64,000 nucleotides of DNA from Globodera rostochiensis (taxonomy: Eukaryota > Nematoda > Chromadorea > Rhabditida > Heteroderidae). How positions within the stretch are numbered: the first letter of the stretch is position 1; each line of letters opens with the position of its first letter. This document shows, piece by piece, positions 37,916 to 50,412 of the stretch. Made by a program: the position numbers and the translations under genes. The stretch spans positions 62,001 to 126,000 of the forward strand of contig JAEVLN010000052.1 of NCBI GenBank assembly GCA_018350325.1. The letters run 5' to 3'. The notes below the pieces were generated by a model. The model did not search any database. It was not told the DNA's origin and saw only the letters and a list, made by a program, of their open reading frames with translations.

Positions 37916-38528
37916 AATCACCAATCCTGTTTTGTTTCCCTCTCATCAGCCCCGCCAGCGCACCCACCATTTGAAGATGCAAATGCAAATAAATGTATCT
38001 GCTGCATAATCTTATTGTTTTGCCATCCGCCGATGAATGAAAATAAATTATTTATTTTATTGAATTACTTTCTGCTGGACGGGCAGTTCTCGCAAATGTC
38101 ACTTCGTCCCGTGGCACAATTCTGCCGTAGTTCCTTCCCGAGGAGAAGCTTTGTTGCTTTGAGCGATCGGATGGCATTCCGTCCATTGCCCAAAATGTCC
38201 GTTTAAATGTGCATTCTCTGAATGCTTTATTCGCGTCATTTTCAGTTCACTTCCGCCAGCCACCGAACGATTAATCAATTCAACAAATCAAACCAATCAT
38301 TTCCCTCCGCCATTTCATTTCTTCATTCGTCCAATTCATTCATTCGATCGCCCAAAATAATTCTGCGAATTTTGTTATTTGTTGACATCACTTTTAATGC
38401 CTCGACACTTCCACCACCAATCTTCTGACAGACTTTAAGAGAGTTAATTACGCAAATCCGATTTTCCCGGACAAAAAAATATCTTTCGGCCGTCAAAGTT
38501 TGGCATTGGCCTTCCCTAAGCCGTGCCA
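37916..38528. other. Intergenic, no recognised feature
   Basis: Follows the C-rich array. A plus-strand frame (about 38050-38206) has no family similarity I recognise. AT-rich before the next start. Confidence 0.4.
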
Positions 38529-38941
38529 ATGTCCCTTCCGCCCGCCGACGACGGCTCCTCCGTCTTTAACGTCCTCCTCCTCCTCTTCGCCTCCACCGCT
38601 CTTCTCGTCGTCGCTTTTGTTTTGCTCGTCCTCTTTTTCCGTTACGCATTTCCCGCCATCAAATGCAATGTGTTGAAGACGAATCAGAACCAAATGGTGA
38701 AGAACATAGAGAACAGGCAAAATGAAACAACAGCAGCGGCGGAGGACCTTCACTTCTCCACTGGCCATCCCCAAGTCGTCTTCCATGGTGAGAAAATTGG
38801 ATAAGGCGAAAATAATTCCAAATTTATTCATTTTAAGAGGTTTCGTTGGCGGACACGGACAATGTTTTAGACAAATGCTCTGCTGGAAGAGTGCCCGAAA
38901 TTGTGCTTACAAACGCCTCACCGAAAATGCAGAGGCTGTGA
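38529..38941 (+). CDS. Small single-pass membrane protein, unrecognised
   Basis: ATG at 38529 (MSLPPADDGSS) is followed at once by a long hydrophobic helix, FNVLLLLFASTALLVVAFVL then LVLFFRYAF, and a cytosolic-type polar tail. A canonical intron (CATG|GTGAGA at about 38787 to TTTTAG|ACAAATG at about 38870) joins an exon ending PEIVLTNASPKMQRL, with TGA 38939-38941. The total is about 110 residues. No family recognised. A clean donor and acceptor, and a hydrophobic run flanked by charge, are the only support. Confidence 0.5.
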
Positions 38942-39298
38942 CCGTTCATTCATTTCGGGGGGGGGGGGGGAATGAATTCGATTAATCAAAAGAATTTCCG
39001 GTTTTTATGTACTTTATATGACATAAAACAGCCAAATTGAATATTCTTTTTAACCCAACGATTAAATCATTCAACAAAAAATAAATGATCAAATGGGAAT
39101 ATGAAAACGGAGAAAATCAATTTGATTTGTTAGATCGTTTTTATTTAATTCGGAATTAACGGCTTTCTTTGGGTTCCATTTTTGATGACTTTTTGGAGTC
39201 CAAAAATACATATCAATTAAGTCAATAAAAATAATTAGAGCATATTAAATAAATGAAATGGAGAGAGCGGCTTTTCGATGGATATTAAGACAATTTAA
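38942..39298. other. Intergenic, AT-rich
   Basis: Contains a 12-base poly-G tract at 38958-38969 and AT-rich 3' flank shared by the membrane-protein gene and syntaxin. Nothing else seen. Confidence 0.5.
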
Positions 39299-40918
39299 TT
39301 AATGTGAACCACCGGAGGGCAAAAATTTGGTAATAAGGAAGATTAAAAGCAGGAACAGCACCAGCAGCAGTACAACCAGTGCCAGCACAATCGCGCACTT
39401 CAGACGTTGTGCCGATTTTTTGTAGACGACCGCGCGGTTCACCTGCACACGCGCGTGCCCGACAAAATCAGTGGCTGACTGAACATTCGATTCGATGTTG
39501 TCCACGAGGACGCCCTGAAAAAGGTGGCATCAAAAGTACGGCATTTAATCCTTCCGAGCATTCTTTGGATAGCTTTTCGTGAATCAGTGCTTTGGCGTTT
39601 AATTATATTCCACGTTTCCCATAATTGAGGGTCTGCTGCACCTGCGAATAGACTAAATGGAGCATATCCTTGAAACAGTCGTTCAGTTCGGCGATGCTCC
39701 GCTCAAGTCGGAGCAGTTCGGAATGGCGAGAGGAGGCGTCCTCCTTTTGGTTTAGGAAATTCGAACGTTCATTTAAATGTTGGACGGACCAACGCCATTT
39801 GAGCAGCAAAAGAAATAGGCGAAATTCGTCTGAAGAAAATATCCTCGCAATTGTCCTCAAGCAGCTGATTGACCTCAGCAGCGCTAAGCTGCTCCCCCGC
39901 CAGCGCCAATTGCCGTCGAACGCGTCCTTATTTATATATCAATCAACTTCCGCGGCCGTATCAAAATAAGCCAAAGGCACCTTACCCTAAGCTGTGGAGA
40001 TTGCCCCCCCCCCGGGGGGGGGGGGAGTCCAAATTTTGATACAGCCCCTGGGGGGGGGGGGGGGGGGAGTCCAAATTTTGTTACGCCCCCTAGGGGGGGG
40101 GGGGGGAGTCCAATTTTTGATACAGCCCCTGGGGGGGGGGGGGTCCAAAACGGTCTCGACACGCAGTCCAAACCACTCCAAATTCCGTGCTGATCGATGA
40201 ATGCACTAAACTGTTCACACGCTGTCGATAGTCTTCCTGCGCAGATGCGAACATTTCCAGAAGCTCGTTGAGTCGTCTTTTCAGTTGTTCACTTAAAAGT
40301 CATTCGAATTTTGGTCGCTGATCAGCGTCCGACCTGTGATTCCTGCGCATCCTCAAAAGCGCATCTGCCGCCATTCCCTGCGACTCCAAGTCCCATCCCA
40401 ACTGACGCAATTTTGGGCGGAGCTTTCCACTCCGCTGGCGGATCTCTTCGATTAGGGCGTCCATTTGCTTCTGAAGAAAGAAAAACCCCTCGGGGATTCG
40501 AATTTGGCATTCTCAAAGCTTTCTTCTTACCGACCGACCTTATCTTCGGGCCTCACCACCGTCTGGCCGAGAATAGGTCTCCTGCACTTCCAACAACGTC
40601 CGAATGCGCCGTTCGATTTCCTCCATCGATTGACGCATTTGTGCGATGTGATCGAGAAAAGGATCGCCGGAGGATTGGAGCGATTGAACGTCCAATTCCG
40701 CGGGGATTGGAGACGGAAACTGTCCGTGGGCGAGCGAATGGAAAGCCTTCGACAAAATAAGTCACCAAAATTCGTGCCAAAATTCTGTTCCCCGAACTTT
40801 TAAGAACTAAATTTTGGAACAAAAAGAACAAAATAAAAATAATGTTTAAAGTGAACGTCCCCCGCCCCACCGGCTGCTGCTGCTGGTGGCGAAGTTCGTT
40901 CAACCGATCCCGCACCAT
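39299..40918 (-). CDS. Syntaxin (plasma-membrane type Qa-SNARE)
   Basis: Qa-SNARE for vesicle fusion. ATG at 40918 (MVRDRLNELRHQQQQ). The Habc bundle starts at DPFLDHIAQMRQSMEEIERR (about 40600-40680) and continues in two further exons. The SNARE motif is HSELLRLERSIAELNDCFKD then MLHLVYSQ|GVLVDNIESNVQ, with the zero-layer Gln in YSQ at the exon join (39605 to about 39515). After AVVYKKSAQRLK comes a tail anchor, CAIVLALVVLLLVLFLLLIF, ending LPSGGSH at 39299. The order is that of syntaxin 1 to 4. Which paralogue it is cannot be said. One intron holds a G-rich tandem array at 39999-40147. Confidence 0.88.
39999..40147. repeat. G-run/unique-core tandem array in syntaxin intron
   Basis: Four units of a G run of about 9-19 bases followed by AGTCCAAATTTTGATACAGC and CCCT (variants TTACGC and AATTTTTG). 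The array opens with a perfect C9-G12 dyad at about 40003-40024. The core length is nearly constant and the G-run length varies. Confidence 0.9.
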
Positions 40919-41141
40919 TATTTTGGTCAATTCTGCTCAATTTACAAATACGAATTAAAGATTACATAATAAATAGTTATTTATTGTGACTGAATAAAAT
41001 GGATGCATATGAATGAATTGTGTTGTGGTCGTAATGGCGGAACATCTCAAAATTATGCTCTTTTCCCCCGAGGGGGGGGGGTCGAAAACAGCAACAAACA
41101 ACGCATAGTGACAGCCGCAAATAAATATGGAAATAGTGGGA

Positions 41142-41325
<184 letters not shown>

Positions 41326-41602
41326 GGGGGGGGAAGAGAAAGAATAGTGCAGCTGTGGGCTCCCGGAGGGGCTGACTAAGCACATTCATTCAATCACCCT
41401 CCCAATAATGGAATGTGCAAAAATGGAAGAAAATAAATTTTGAATGGGTTTTCGCGAATGGCGGAAAATTGATTTGGAATGTAATTTTTTAACTCTAAAA
41501 ATGTTGTAGCATTTAAACTTTTCTTTGACTTTGGAATTAAAATTAATTTATCAATAACGATTCATCTCAAAACATAAAATGTGAAAGCCGTCGTTTGCTT
41601 CA

Positions 41603-43117
41603 TTATTCCCTCTCATTTTTAGGATCCGAACTGATCCGCGGAATGGCGGCGGTTTGTTGGGCGGCGTTGAAGTAATAATTGTTCATTTGCTGGTAATAGG
41701 CGGGGAATGGTCCAAACTGTTGGGGAAGTTGGCCCGAAGGCGCGTAGGACGAGGAGAGCAAGCCGGACGGGTAGCCGGAGGGGGTCGGCCATCCTGAAAC
41801 TGTAGCAAATGCTTTCAAAAGTGTGAACGGTACTAATTATTTTGTAAATCGTACCGTTGTAGAAAGTGGGAACTTGAGGAGAAATGTTGGAGGCGACCGC
41901 CATTAGAGAGCCCATCTCAGCAGCAGAGGAGTTGGCCGTGTACGTGGAGGACGACGAGTTGGAGCTGTACGCGAATGGGTCCATCTGTGGACCCATCAGA
42001 CCTTTCTGTAGATGATCATACGGCAACATCAAAGAGGAGGACGATGAAGGGGAAGACGGACATTCGGTCTTTAGCTCGGTGGATGGGTCCTTTAAAAGGA
42101 AAATGCTTTCCCAATGTCCTCTCGGTCCGCCACGCTTTGAACGCCCTCAACAACATGAAAGAGCATCACCAGTACCTTCACGTCCGCTCCTCCACTGCCC
42201 ATGGCCTTCTTCCTCGGCGGCTGCTGGTTCTCCTCCTCCGTGTCGTCCACCGACTCTTCCCTTTTCATGGACGTCCGTTCGTTGGCACTCCGCCGACTTG
42301 CGCTTTTTTTGCTGCACAAAATAAGCGTGGACGAAGTCGAGGGCGTATTTATGCCGTGGCAATGACTTCCCGCCCTCATCTGCTCCAATTTCCTCTCATT
42401 GCGTTCCTAAAGGAAAGCCTAATTTTGAATTTAATTTACAAAACCTTTGCTCGTCGGTTCTTGAACCACACCTGAGAATAAATTAAATCAGAACAATTTG
42501 CAACTCACACTCACCGACCTGCACTTTCACTTCAGTCAGCTGAAGACTCTTTGCAATTTGCTCCCGAAAGGGTGCGTCCGGGTACTTGCTGGTCTTGAAG
42601 ATTTTGTCAAGATGACGCAACTGTTCCTCCGAGTATTTGGTGCGCTCCCTTTTGCCAGAGCCGATTAGGGGAGGATGCGGAACAGAAAGGATAGTTGATG
42701 AACTGCAAGAGGAAAAGGACGGTGGCGAACATGCCGAAAGGGACGGGTTGGAGGACGCCATTGACGACGTTGGGGGAAGGATGGACGGAATTGGGAACGG
42801 ACTTAAATTGTTTTGCTTTTTGTTTGCTTTCGCTGTTATTACCTGCTCGATGCGCTGATCGGACAAAAAGTGCTGAAGCCGGCAAATGCGTTGCGCATCA
42901 ATGAAGCGGCCGATTTTTCCATTTCCGTCGACGGATTGGCGGCAAAATGACTGTGGTTGAACAGAGAGGACGGGGGCGGCGGCGGCGGTTGGTACATTTC
43001 GGGAAATGCCTTCTGATGAGGGCAATTATGGGACATCTGAAGTGAATTCTGTGCCTTTGGTGATTTTAATTGGATCGAATTGCACTTGTTGCCCGAAGAG
43101 GACAATTGGGACAGCAT
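41603..43117 (-). CDS. Paired-like homeobox protein, Lys50 class (OTX/goosecoid-like)
   Basis: Transcription factor. ATG at 43117 (MLSQLSSSGNKCNSIQL). A 41-nt intron near 42799-42839 switches frame into PFPIPSILPPTSSM. The homeodomain is KRERTKYSEEQLRHLDKIF, KTSKYPDAPFREQIAKSLQL and TEVKVQ|VWFKNRRAK|ERNERK. The block VWFKNRRAK is a separate 27-nt exon (42445-42471). Lys at homeodomain position 50 (WFKN) marks the bicoid/OTX/goosecoid/PITX DNA-binding class. Downstream are a basic Ser-rich segment (SKKSASRRSANERTSMKREE) and a Gly/Pro/Tyr-rich tail with YAPSGQLPQQFGPFPAYYQQ, ending NERE at 41603. OTX-like and goosecoid-like are not separable by eye. Confidence 0.85.
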
Positions 43118-45348
43118 AACTTCTTCTCAAAGACTACCAACCAACCAGGCGTGAATTTTGCACAAATTAATTGGCCAAATGGGGAAGTCATTCTCATTGG
43201 GCAATGAAGCTTTATCCCCACCCTCAGACTACGAATCTTATCAAATCCATTTGCTTAATTGAGTAGAGGAGGAGTGCAGCAAAAGATCGTCGCCGGGGGG
43301 GGGCAATAATCAGTTGAGGGGGGGGGGGGGGTGTGCCCTCTGGAGGTGTGTCAGGACCAAGCGGATGGGCGGGCGGCGGGGAGTGGAGGCCAAACCCCAA
43401 ATTACCGTATCTCCGCACGCCTTCCCCGAAACCCTTACCCTCGGGGGGTCCATAATCCGCCAGCGTTTCCAAATTATGAGTCCTCCGAATGCTGCGCGGG
43501 CGGTCTCAAATTCTCTCACAAAACAACAGAAACATTTACGATGGAATGAAATGAAGTGCACAGAATTACCAATTCACCCATTTCTTTCCCTTTTCTGTCC
43601 GTTTTTGCGCCATTGTTTAAGCGGATTGGCGGGAGATTAACGCATTGAGTGATCACTCAAAAATTGGAAAAAGTACAAAATTAATGATTTTGATGATCGA
43701 TAGCGTGGGGAAGCGAATGTGTCCAGCTAACTGGGACCCTTACCCCCGCCATACTCCTCAAGCTACCGATCAGTCCCCCCCCTCCCCCCTTTCGTCTCCT
43801 ATTCAGTCGGGTGGCTGTGTTCTCTCATGTCAAAAATGCCCCAAGGGCATTCCCATATCGTACCCAGCGGGGAGGACGCAACGTTCCCTCTTTCCACTCA
43901 TCCAATTGTTCTTCTTAAATCGAATTCCATCCCTCAAGGCACTTTCACATACGCAGGAAATGGATGCTAAACGGGCACAATTGAAGAAAATGATGATGAT
44001 ACCCTCGAGGGTTTCCCTTTCAAATAGTGCAATAACAAACTTTTGAGCATCAAAATTCAAATAAATCGGATGACAGTCATTTTTAACAAGTACAGAGAAC
44101 AAAACATAATTCATTCTCATCATTCACCTCCGCCGCCCGCCCTTCACCATCACAGTTCATCAAATCGCCAAATCACCCGGAAAATTAGGAGGGTGAACGA
44201 ACGTCCCGCGGCACGGCATCCATCGGCAGCCCCTCTTTGATGTTTTGTGCCGTTCCTCCACACAATTTTGCTTAAGTGCTCTCCTCTTATCGTCGTAGCG
44301 GGATAATCCCGCCACCACACGGGGAAGGATCGGAAAGGCCAATCCGATGGATGGAAAATACCGTGACAAACAAAGACTAACGAAAAATTCTGTAATTTCA
44401 GACCGAAATCCATAAATTGAAAATGTTAATTTTCGTTAAAAGGTTGAAATTGGAAGCGAGAGGGTTGGGGGAAGGGGGGGGGGGGGTGGGGGGATGTCAA
44501 TGGCATGGCAAATTAAGGGATCATCCATCCGCGCTGTTTGAGCATGGAGATGTGATGAAGACGACGAAGAAAGGTGGGGGCGGGGGGGGGATTTGGGGAA
44601 AATTTGGACGGCAGATGAAGAAGCCCAGCAGCCCACCATTACCCGTCTTCGACTTTAAACACCCAAAAAACACGCATAACCAAAAAAAGCAGCGTCCTCA
44701 TAATGATGCATTGAAACAGAACATAAAAAACGGCCTTTTCCGGGCCGGTTCGACTTTCCTTCACAATGGCACTTACGCCGACCGTCGCACCCTCTGAGAA
44801 TATGCCGTCGCCGACGACCACCCAATCCCCGCTGTCCTCAATGTTTTCCTAAGTGTGTTCCTTTTGAGGCGCTCCAATCTCTTCACAAAGTCCTTAACGC
44901 TCCCAGCGCACAACAGTCAACGTTCTCTTTTCTATTGCCGCAAAAATCGCCTCAGGGGTGAAGTGCCCCTCAACCAAAACGATCCTTTTTTGAGACCTCC
45001 GCTCACACCTTAACGAAGAACAGGTGCGAACTAAGAAGACCATCAAAATTCAGAAAATGCAGACTTTAACTTAAATAAACGTCTTTTTTTATTAGAATCT
45101 TTATTCCTCAAATTTACCCATAAAGACAAAATCATTTTATTTAACGATTCGAAGTTTAAATGTGATAGACGAGACCGGGCAAGAGTAAAATTATACATCA
45201 AGGCAAAAACAAATAATTAAACGACTAAATATTTACATAAAGCACTTTTAGTTAGGCAAAACAAATTAAAGAAAATAGAATTCGCAGGGCCTTCTTTTGG
45301 GAGAAACTTGGCCATTGAAGAACCACTGAAAATAAATGGCCATCGGTG
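43118..45348. other. 2.2 kb with no confident gene
   Basis: Upstream of the homeobox gene and downstream of MGAT4. Poly-G tracts at 43294-43300, 43318-43331, 44477-44486 and 44581-44590. On the minus strand, about 44745-44830 could be an exon (DSGDWVVVGDGIFSEGATVG), with a possible upstream part near 44850-44900, but no start, stop or family can be assigned. Confidence 0.4.
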
Positions 45349-47823
45349 TTATGTGAGAATTCGGACGGCGGTCAACGTAAAACGGTCGGTCGCTTTCCTC
45401 CAGTCACCGCCGGAAAGCGAAATTTGAATCGAACGAACGTTCTGGAGGCGCGGCTCGACAGTCAGAAGAAAATAATTTTGAAGGGGGGCCGAATTTGGAC
45501 GAGGAAAGGAGGAGAAAAGAGAGGAAGTGTCGGAGGCGTTGTGAAATCCGTTGAGGACGGAGTGTTCAAAACGCACACGTAGCAGCGAATTCGGAAGAGG
45601 GACGGAGGAGAGATTAACGGAGAATTGGACAACGAAAAACACGCGAAGACCTTAAAGGGGTTAAAGACCGTAGAACCGAAATAGGTTTTTTCATTTCTTT
45701 CTTCGGTTCGAATACGGAAAGTTACAGAAACCTCCCCAACCCTACTCAAAATCGTGTTAAAAGAAAAAATTTCAACCCTCAAAAGGCTGTCCGGTGCGAA
45801 GGTCAAAGTTGTTAATGACTTTCTTGCAATTAGACAAAGCTCAAAAAAAGGACAAACAAAATTGGTAACCGAAAGCGTTCAAAAGCTTTAAAGAAACGAC
45901 CCAAAGTCCACCTTTGATCTCCTGCAAAGGACGTTGTCTGTAGTCAAACTCCACCAGATTCAACCCGTCAACGTCGTCTTCGTTACCCTTCTCCAATTGC
46001 GTCCTGTTTAGATGAACCGGTGCGTACTTTTCGTAAAAGCTGTGCCATTGTGCAATGGACACCAATTCAGAACGGACGCCGCTGAAGGGCGGATTTTCGT
46101 TCTGTAAAGATCCAATCTCTTTGTTGTGGTTGAAGCGCGATTCGGTTAAATTTTGCATTTTCCCCGGCAGCGACGAATGGCGTCCGATGTGTTGGAACAG
46201 CGGAGGCTTCCGACGGAAGAGAACGATTTCGTCGACACGCTAAAATATTCACAAATTCGCATCGGAAGGAATGTTAATGCGACCTTTTTCATGCACTGTT
46301 TCATGGTTTCGTCCAGACTGCAAAACTTTGCGTTAATTACTTTTGCGAGAATCCAATCGACGGGAAGAGACCGGTAGAGGAGGAGAACAAAATGGGCCAT
46401 CTGGGCAAGGTCTTTCCCTGAAAATAGACGAAAAATGAACAACAAAAAGCGAAGTTAAAGTCGACCGTTGTGGAACATTCGTCCGATGAATCCCAAATTT
46501 GAGAATTCGCACACAAAAAATTCCGAGTGAGCATTTGCAAAGCGATGCAATTCACTGAGAAAACCTAAATTGAAACTCCAAAAGCTTTCGATTCGAAGAG
46601 TTTAATCGACTTCCAAAACAAATTGTGCTTTCCGCTGACCGACCTGGCACCGTTATGACGTCATCCTCCAATTGCACGTAAAAGCGCGCCTCGGGCCTTT
46701 CTCTTCGCGTGTGATACATTGCGTAAGCATAGTCCAAACTTTGTTTGGCGCGCCATCGCATTCTCTCCGGCGAGTCGCCGAGCGTTGGCCGAATGTTTTC
46801 GAGGTTTGGGGGGAACCTGTACAAATTGGGGGGGGGGGGGGGGTATTTTATTTATTTTAAAAGAACGGATCTGTCACATCGACGGACCATTCTTTGGGCG
46901 GGGCGATCACTTCGATGAGTCCCTGCCTCACTTCCTCCCCAAAATTACGCTCAATTTCGCCCACCGTCGACATCAAAAGTGCTTCGTAATTTTCGTCCCA
47001 CGGATTCTCCGATACAACAACAACAATTTGTACCAAATGCCTTTCGCTTTCGAAAATATTTGCCAAAATATTTCGAAGAGTGTCGTTCAAATAATTATGC
47101 TAAAAGAGAATAAACATAAGCCTTAAAAATTTTGTTGGATGAAAAGGCGCCAAAATAATTGGGAGAATGACGCACTTCCTTCCTGTATATGCTCGGGATC
47201 ACCAGCAGCAATTCGGGAGGCGACCTGATCAATTGTTTGGCTTTGAGAAGCACTCGCGCGTTTAAGTCGCGCACTTTGTTGAGGCTCAGATGGGGGAGCA
47301 AATCGAACAGCGCCGTCGGGTCGACCCATTTGCCAACAGAGACCGCCTCATCATCACAAGCTTCAACAGAATTCAAATGGTCAAACCAAACACTTCCGAC
47401 GTCAAAAGGTTTTTCTGTGGCAGTGACGGCGTTCAACATTTGCGTTGCATTTGACGAAGCCTCGTACCCTATAATTGTAAGTCCAAAACAAAACAAAAAT
47501 CCCTTTTCTCTCCATGGACCTCAAAAGGAGGTCAACGGAATTGTTGTCGACGCAATTCAATTTTCGGTAATACTAAAGCTGGTCCCCCATTTTTTGAAAA
47601 AAAAGTTGTCGATTGATTTGTCGAGCTAAAATTTTTAGGGGGCAGTTCGTTCAATTTTACCGAAATTTTTAGAAAATTCAATTCTTCGAAACAGCCCACC
47701 TTCGTTAATTGCAAAGCCATAGAAGGAGAATGCGAGCAAAGTCAGAAGAGAAAGTGGCAGCAATAAAAGACTCAAAATCCAAAATGTTTTCTTAATATTC
47801 CAACGGATTCTTTTCATCAACAT
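45349..47823 (-). CDS. Alpha-1,3-mannosyl N-acetylglucosaminyltransferase IV-like (MGAT4)
   Basis: Golgi type II glycosyltransferase that starts a beta-1,4 GlcNAc branch on N-glycans. ATG at 47823 (MLMKRIRWNIKKTFW), then a signal anchor ILSLLLLPLSLLTLLAFSFY. The stem and catalytic part include LLLVIPSIYRKEVRHS, HLVQIVVVVSENPWDENYEA, PPNLENIRPTLGDSPERMRW and RAKQSLDYAYAMYHTRRE, then the metal-binding YVQLEDDVITVPG (about 46650). The family continues with EFSNLGFIGRMFHN, LFQHIGRHSSLPGKMQNLTE (about 46150), and a C-terminal domain of TFRIRTEERNEKTYFGSTVF and RFTLTAVRIL, stop at 45349. Motifs follow the order of vertebrate MGAT4A/B. A poly-C intron tract lies at 46830-46842. Confidence 0.82.
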
Positions 47824-48329
47824 AGAAAATGTTTTCTTCCTGATGCTGAAAAGTTTAACAATTAAAAACAAACGAAAAAGTAATTAGGTAAGGCAAAATG
47901 TGGCATTTCTGAAATTAGAGTATTCATTAGAAAAAAGCAATTTAATTTCCCGGGTTCAAAATTAATAAAATAATAGGAGGCTGCGCCTTTGCACCTTTAT
48001 TTGTTTATTGCCTAATTCCCATTTTGTTCCAAAATAAACTGAATCAGTCTGTTGGGACTTGATTTACGTATAAAAAAGATTTTTAGGACTGGAATAAATC
48101 AAGTTTATTGATCAAAATGGGTAAACAAATTGTGGTCATTGAAATGATGGGAATATAATATTTGGTAAAAACACCGATGGAAAAGGGGTGGTGGAAATGC
48201 TGGTTGGCGTTAGGTGATTGGATTGTGCTGTGAATACAACAACTTTTCGCAAAGTTAAGACCTAAAAAAAGTCGAATTTACAGACCCAATAATTAATTAT
48301 TCTAGTGCATTTTACGAGTCCCATAAATA
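47824..48329. other. Intergenic upstream of MGAT4
   Basis: AT-rich 500 bases before the hAT-like element; nothing recognised. Confidence 0.5.
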
Positions 48330-48337
48330 ATTTACAT

Positions 48338-49520
48338 CAGGGCTCGGATATCTGCGGATTTTTCCTCATTCTGTGGTTTTTGAAAAGGCCAATGAGGATT
48401 TTTTTTTTGAAATGCGGTTTTTTGTGGTCTTTTGAGATTCTTGTGGACTTTTTGTGGTTTTTTTGGAAAAATCGACCAATAAAAGCATTTTTCTTAAAAA
48501 ATATTGTTAAAATCTTTAAAAAAATTTTCCCGGCGGCGCCTCGGTGCCGCCGGACTTCTTTCATTACTAACAAGCTTCAAAAAATGTCATATTTTTAAAA
48601 TGTAGCTTCAAATCTCTTAACCGGGCTCCGAAATCTGAGGTTTTAGCCCTATTTTGTGGTTTTTTGGAAGGACAATAAGGCAAAATTTTCAAAAATGAGG
48701 TTTTTTGTGGGTTTTCAAAAGTTCGGGGGGGTTTTTTTTAATGCAAAAAAGCATCACATTCTTTCCAATTTTGGTTGCATATCTCGAACGGCACCCAACT
48801 CGTTCCCCGCCAACTCGTTCCACCCCACTCGTTCCCCACACCCAACTCGTTCCCTTTTACCCAACTCGTTCCCTTTTACCCAACTCGTTCCCTTTTTACC
48901 CAACTCGTTCCCCTCTATAAAAATGGCTTTAAACCCCTAAAAATTCTTCATAACTCGTGCATAGAGCGTATCCGAGCTCCGTGAGTGCCGTATGTCGAAC
49001 CCCTACCCCGAATTCGAACAATTGGTCGAAAAAATTGGGTTTTTCGAAAAAAAAAATTTTTTTTAAAGTCGTTTAAAAGGTTCAAAATGCATGTTAGAAC
49101 GAACGGAAGATTGAACGAATATGCTTTTGAGAACGATTTTGTTATAAAAAATCGATTTTGAAACAAAAAATTTTTTTTTCAAAAAATTGTTCGAATTCGG
49201 TTCCGGGGTTCGAAATTGGTCAAAATAGAGGTCAGATTCGAATTCTAGGCCCTCGAATACCCCTCAAAAAATTTTTTATCAACTTTTGAATTTTTTTATT
49301 TTTTTTTTGAGGGGAACGAGTTGGGGATGGGGAACGAGTTGGGGTGGAACGAGTTGGCGGGGAACGAGTCGTCCTTTTACCAAATATAACGAATGAAGCG
49401 AAGTTAACATAATTTTTGGGTTCAAAATGAAGAAATGACGAATTTGAGGATTTTTGATATCAAATGAGGATTTTTTAATGCTCCGATGCGGATTTTTAAA
49501 ATTTTGAGATCCGAGCCCTG
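48338..49520. mobile_element. Non-autonomous hAT-like transposon, 1183 bp, with 8-bp target duplication
   Basis: Terminal inverted repeats CAGGGCTCGGAT (48338-48349) and ATCCGAGCCCTG (49509-49520) are perfect over 12 bases. The 8-base direct repeat ATTTACAT flanks them (48330-48337 and 49521-49528). An 8-bp duplication plus CAGGG-type ends is the hallmark of the hAT superfamily. No transposase frame is visible. Inside, several direct copies of CCAACTCGTTCCC (48796-48913) on the left are mirrored by inverted GGGAACGAGTTGG copies (about 49313-49369) on the right. A GC-rich hairpin, GGCGGCGCCTCGGTGCCGCC, lies near 48532. Confidence 0.9.
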
Positions 49521-49651
49521 ATTTACATATTTATGAATCAGAATATCGGCTGTTGGCGCTAAGGGACAGTGTGAATTTTTTCTGTGAAACAGCCCAGACA
49601 GAAAAAGAACGAATGAATCGATGATGAGAAGGAACTTGTCGGCGCGCAATT

Positions 49652-50068
49652 TTATTGCCACCCTTTCCATGCTATTATACCTTCCCCCCCTCCCCCCGTG
49701 CCCCACGCACTTTGCCCTTTCATAAAAATGCAATGTTTTCCCAACCACCGCCCTCCGCACCTAACAAAGTAACAACGAACTCCTCCTTTTGGTATGGCAT
49801 CGAAAGGTAAAATAGGTTCTTTGGTCGGCATGTTTAAATCACACTTTGTACCATTCTGTTCATGTGTCCCTATCCCATCTTGAACATCGCCAATTAGTTC
49901 CGCCGCTTGTTCGCCTTTTGCTAACAACACTTTTCTATGTTTGGTTCCATTTTGGCATTTTTCACATTTAAGACAATTTTTTGACAATTTCCCCGTCTGG
50001 GCTTCTTTTCCTTTGCACTTTTCCCGTTTTGCCCGCACAACAGTGACCCAATCGTCTCTAATTAACCC
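49652..50068 (-). CDS. Possible exon of an unrecognised gene
   Basis: Minus-strand open stretch between the hAT-like element and RINT1: LIRDDWVTVVRAKREKCKGK, then KLSKNCLKCEKCQNGTKHRK and KGEQAAELIGDVQDGIG. It is Cys/Lys-rich, with codon use plausible for coding. No ATG opens the frame within it and no family is recognised. It may be a single exon of a gene disrupted by, or lying beside, the transposon insertion. Confidence 0.3.
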   Translation of the reverse strand, partial: GLIRDDWVTVVRAKREKCKGKEAQTGKLSKNCLKCEKCQNGTKHRKVLLAKGEQAAELIGDVQDGIGTHEQNGTKCDLNMPTKEPILPFDAIPKGGVRCYFVRCGGRWLGKHCIFMKGQSAWGTGGGGEGIIAWKGWQ

Positions 50069-50412
50069 AGGGTTGCAATCTCAACATTTTTAAAAGCAAT
50101 ATCAGAACGTGAAAAAAGCAGTATTGAGCATCAAAAAAAAGCAAATTCGACATTTCTTCATGAAAATAAAATTTAAAATGCTCAATTCTCTTATTTAACA
50201 TTATGCCAAATTTTCAAATTTATAAGCATTTTTAAAATTTTTCATTAATTTTCTAAAAAAAGTTAGCTGAAATTGTAAAACGAAATCCTTTTTTGTTTAA
50301 AGTATATTGTGGTTTAGCGTCATTTGCAGTCTCCCATTATCGGGAATTGGCCCAATCAAAAATCCCGTTCCAGCTGAAGCTTCGACAATCTCCCTCCTTT
50401 TATTGCCTAAAA

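Noticed and set aside
37178..38206. Long Pro/Ser-rich frames on plus and Gly-rich frames on minus
   Set aside because: They come from the C-rich array at 37374-37915. No ATG context or splice link supports a protein.
42799..42839. Unspliced reading through SDQRIEQVITAKANKKQ upstream of the homeodomain
   Set aside because: It is open, but a 41-nt GT-AG intron joins the upstream ATG frame to the homeodomain frame and gives a better protein start.
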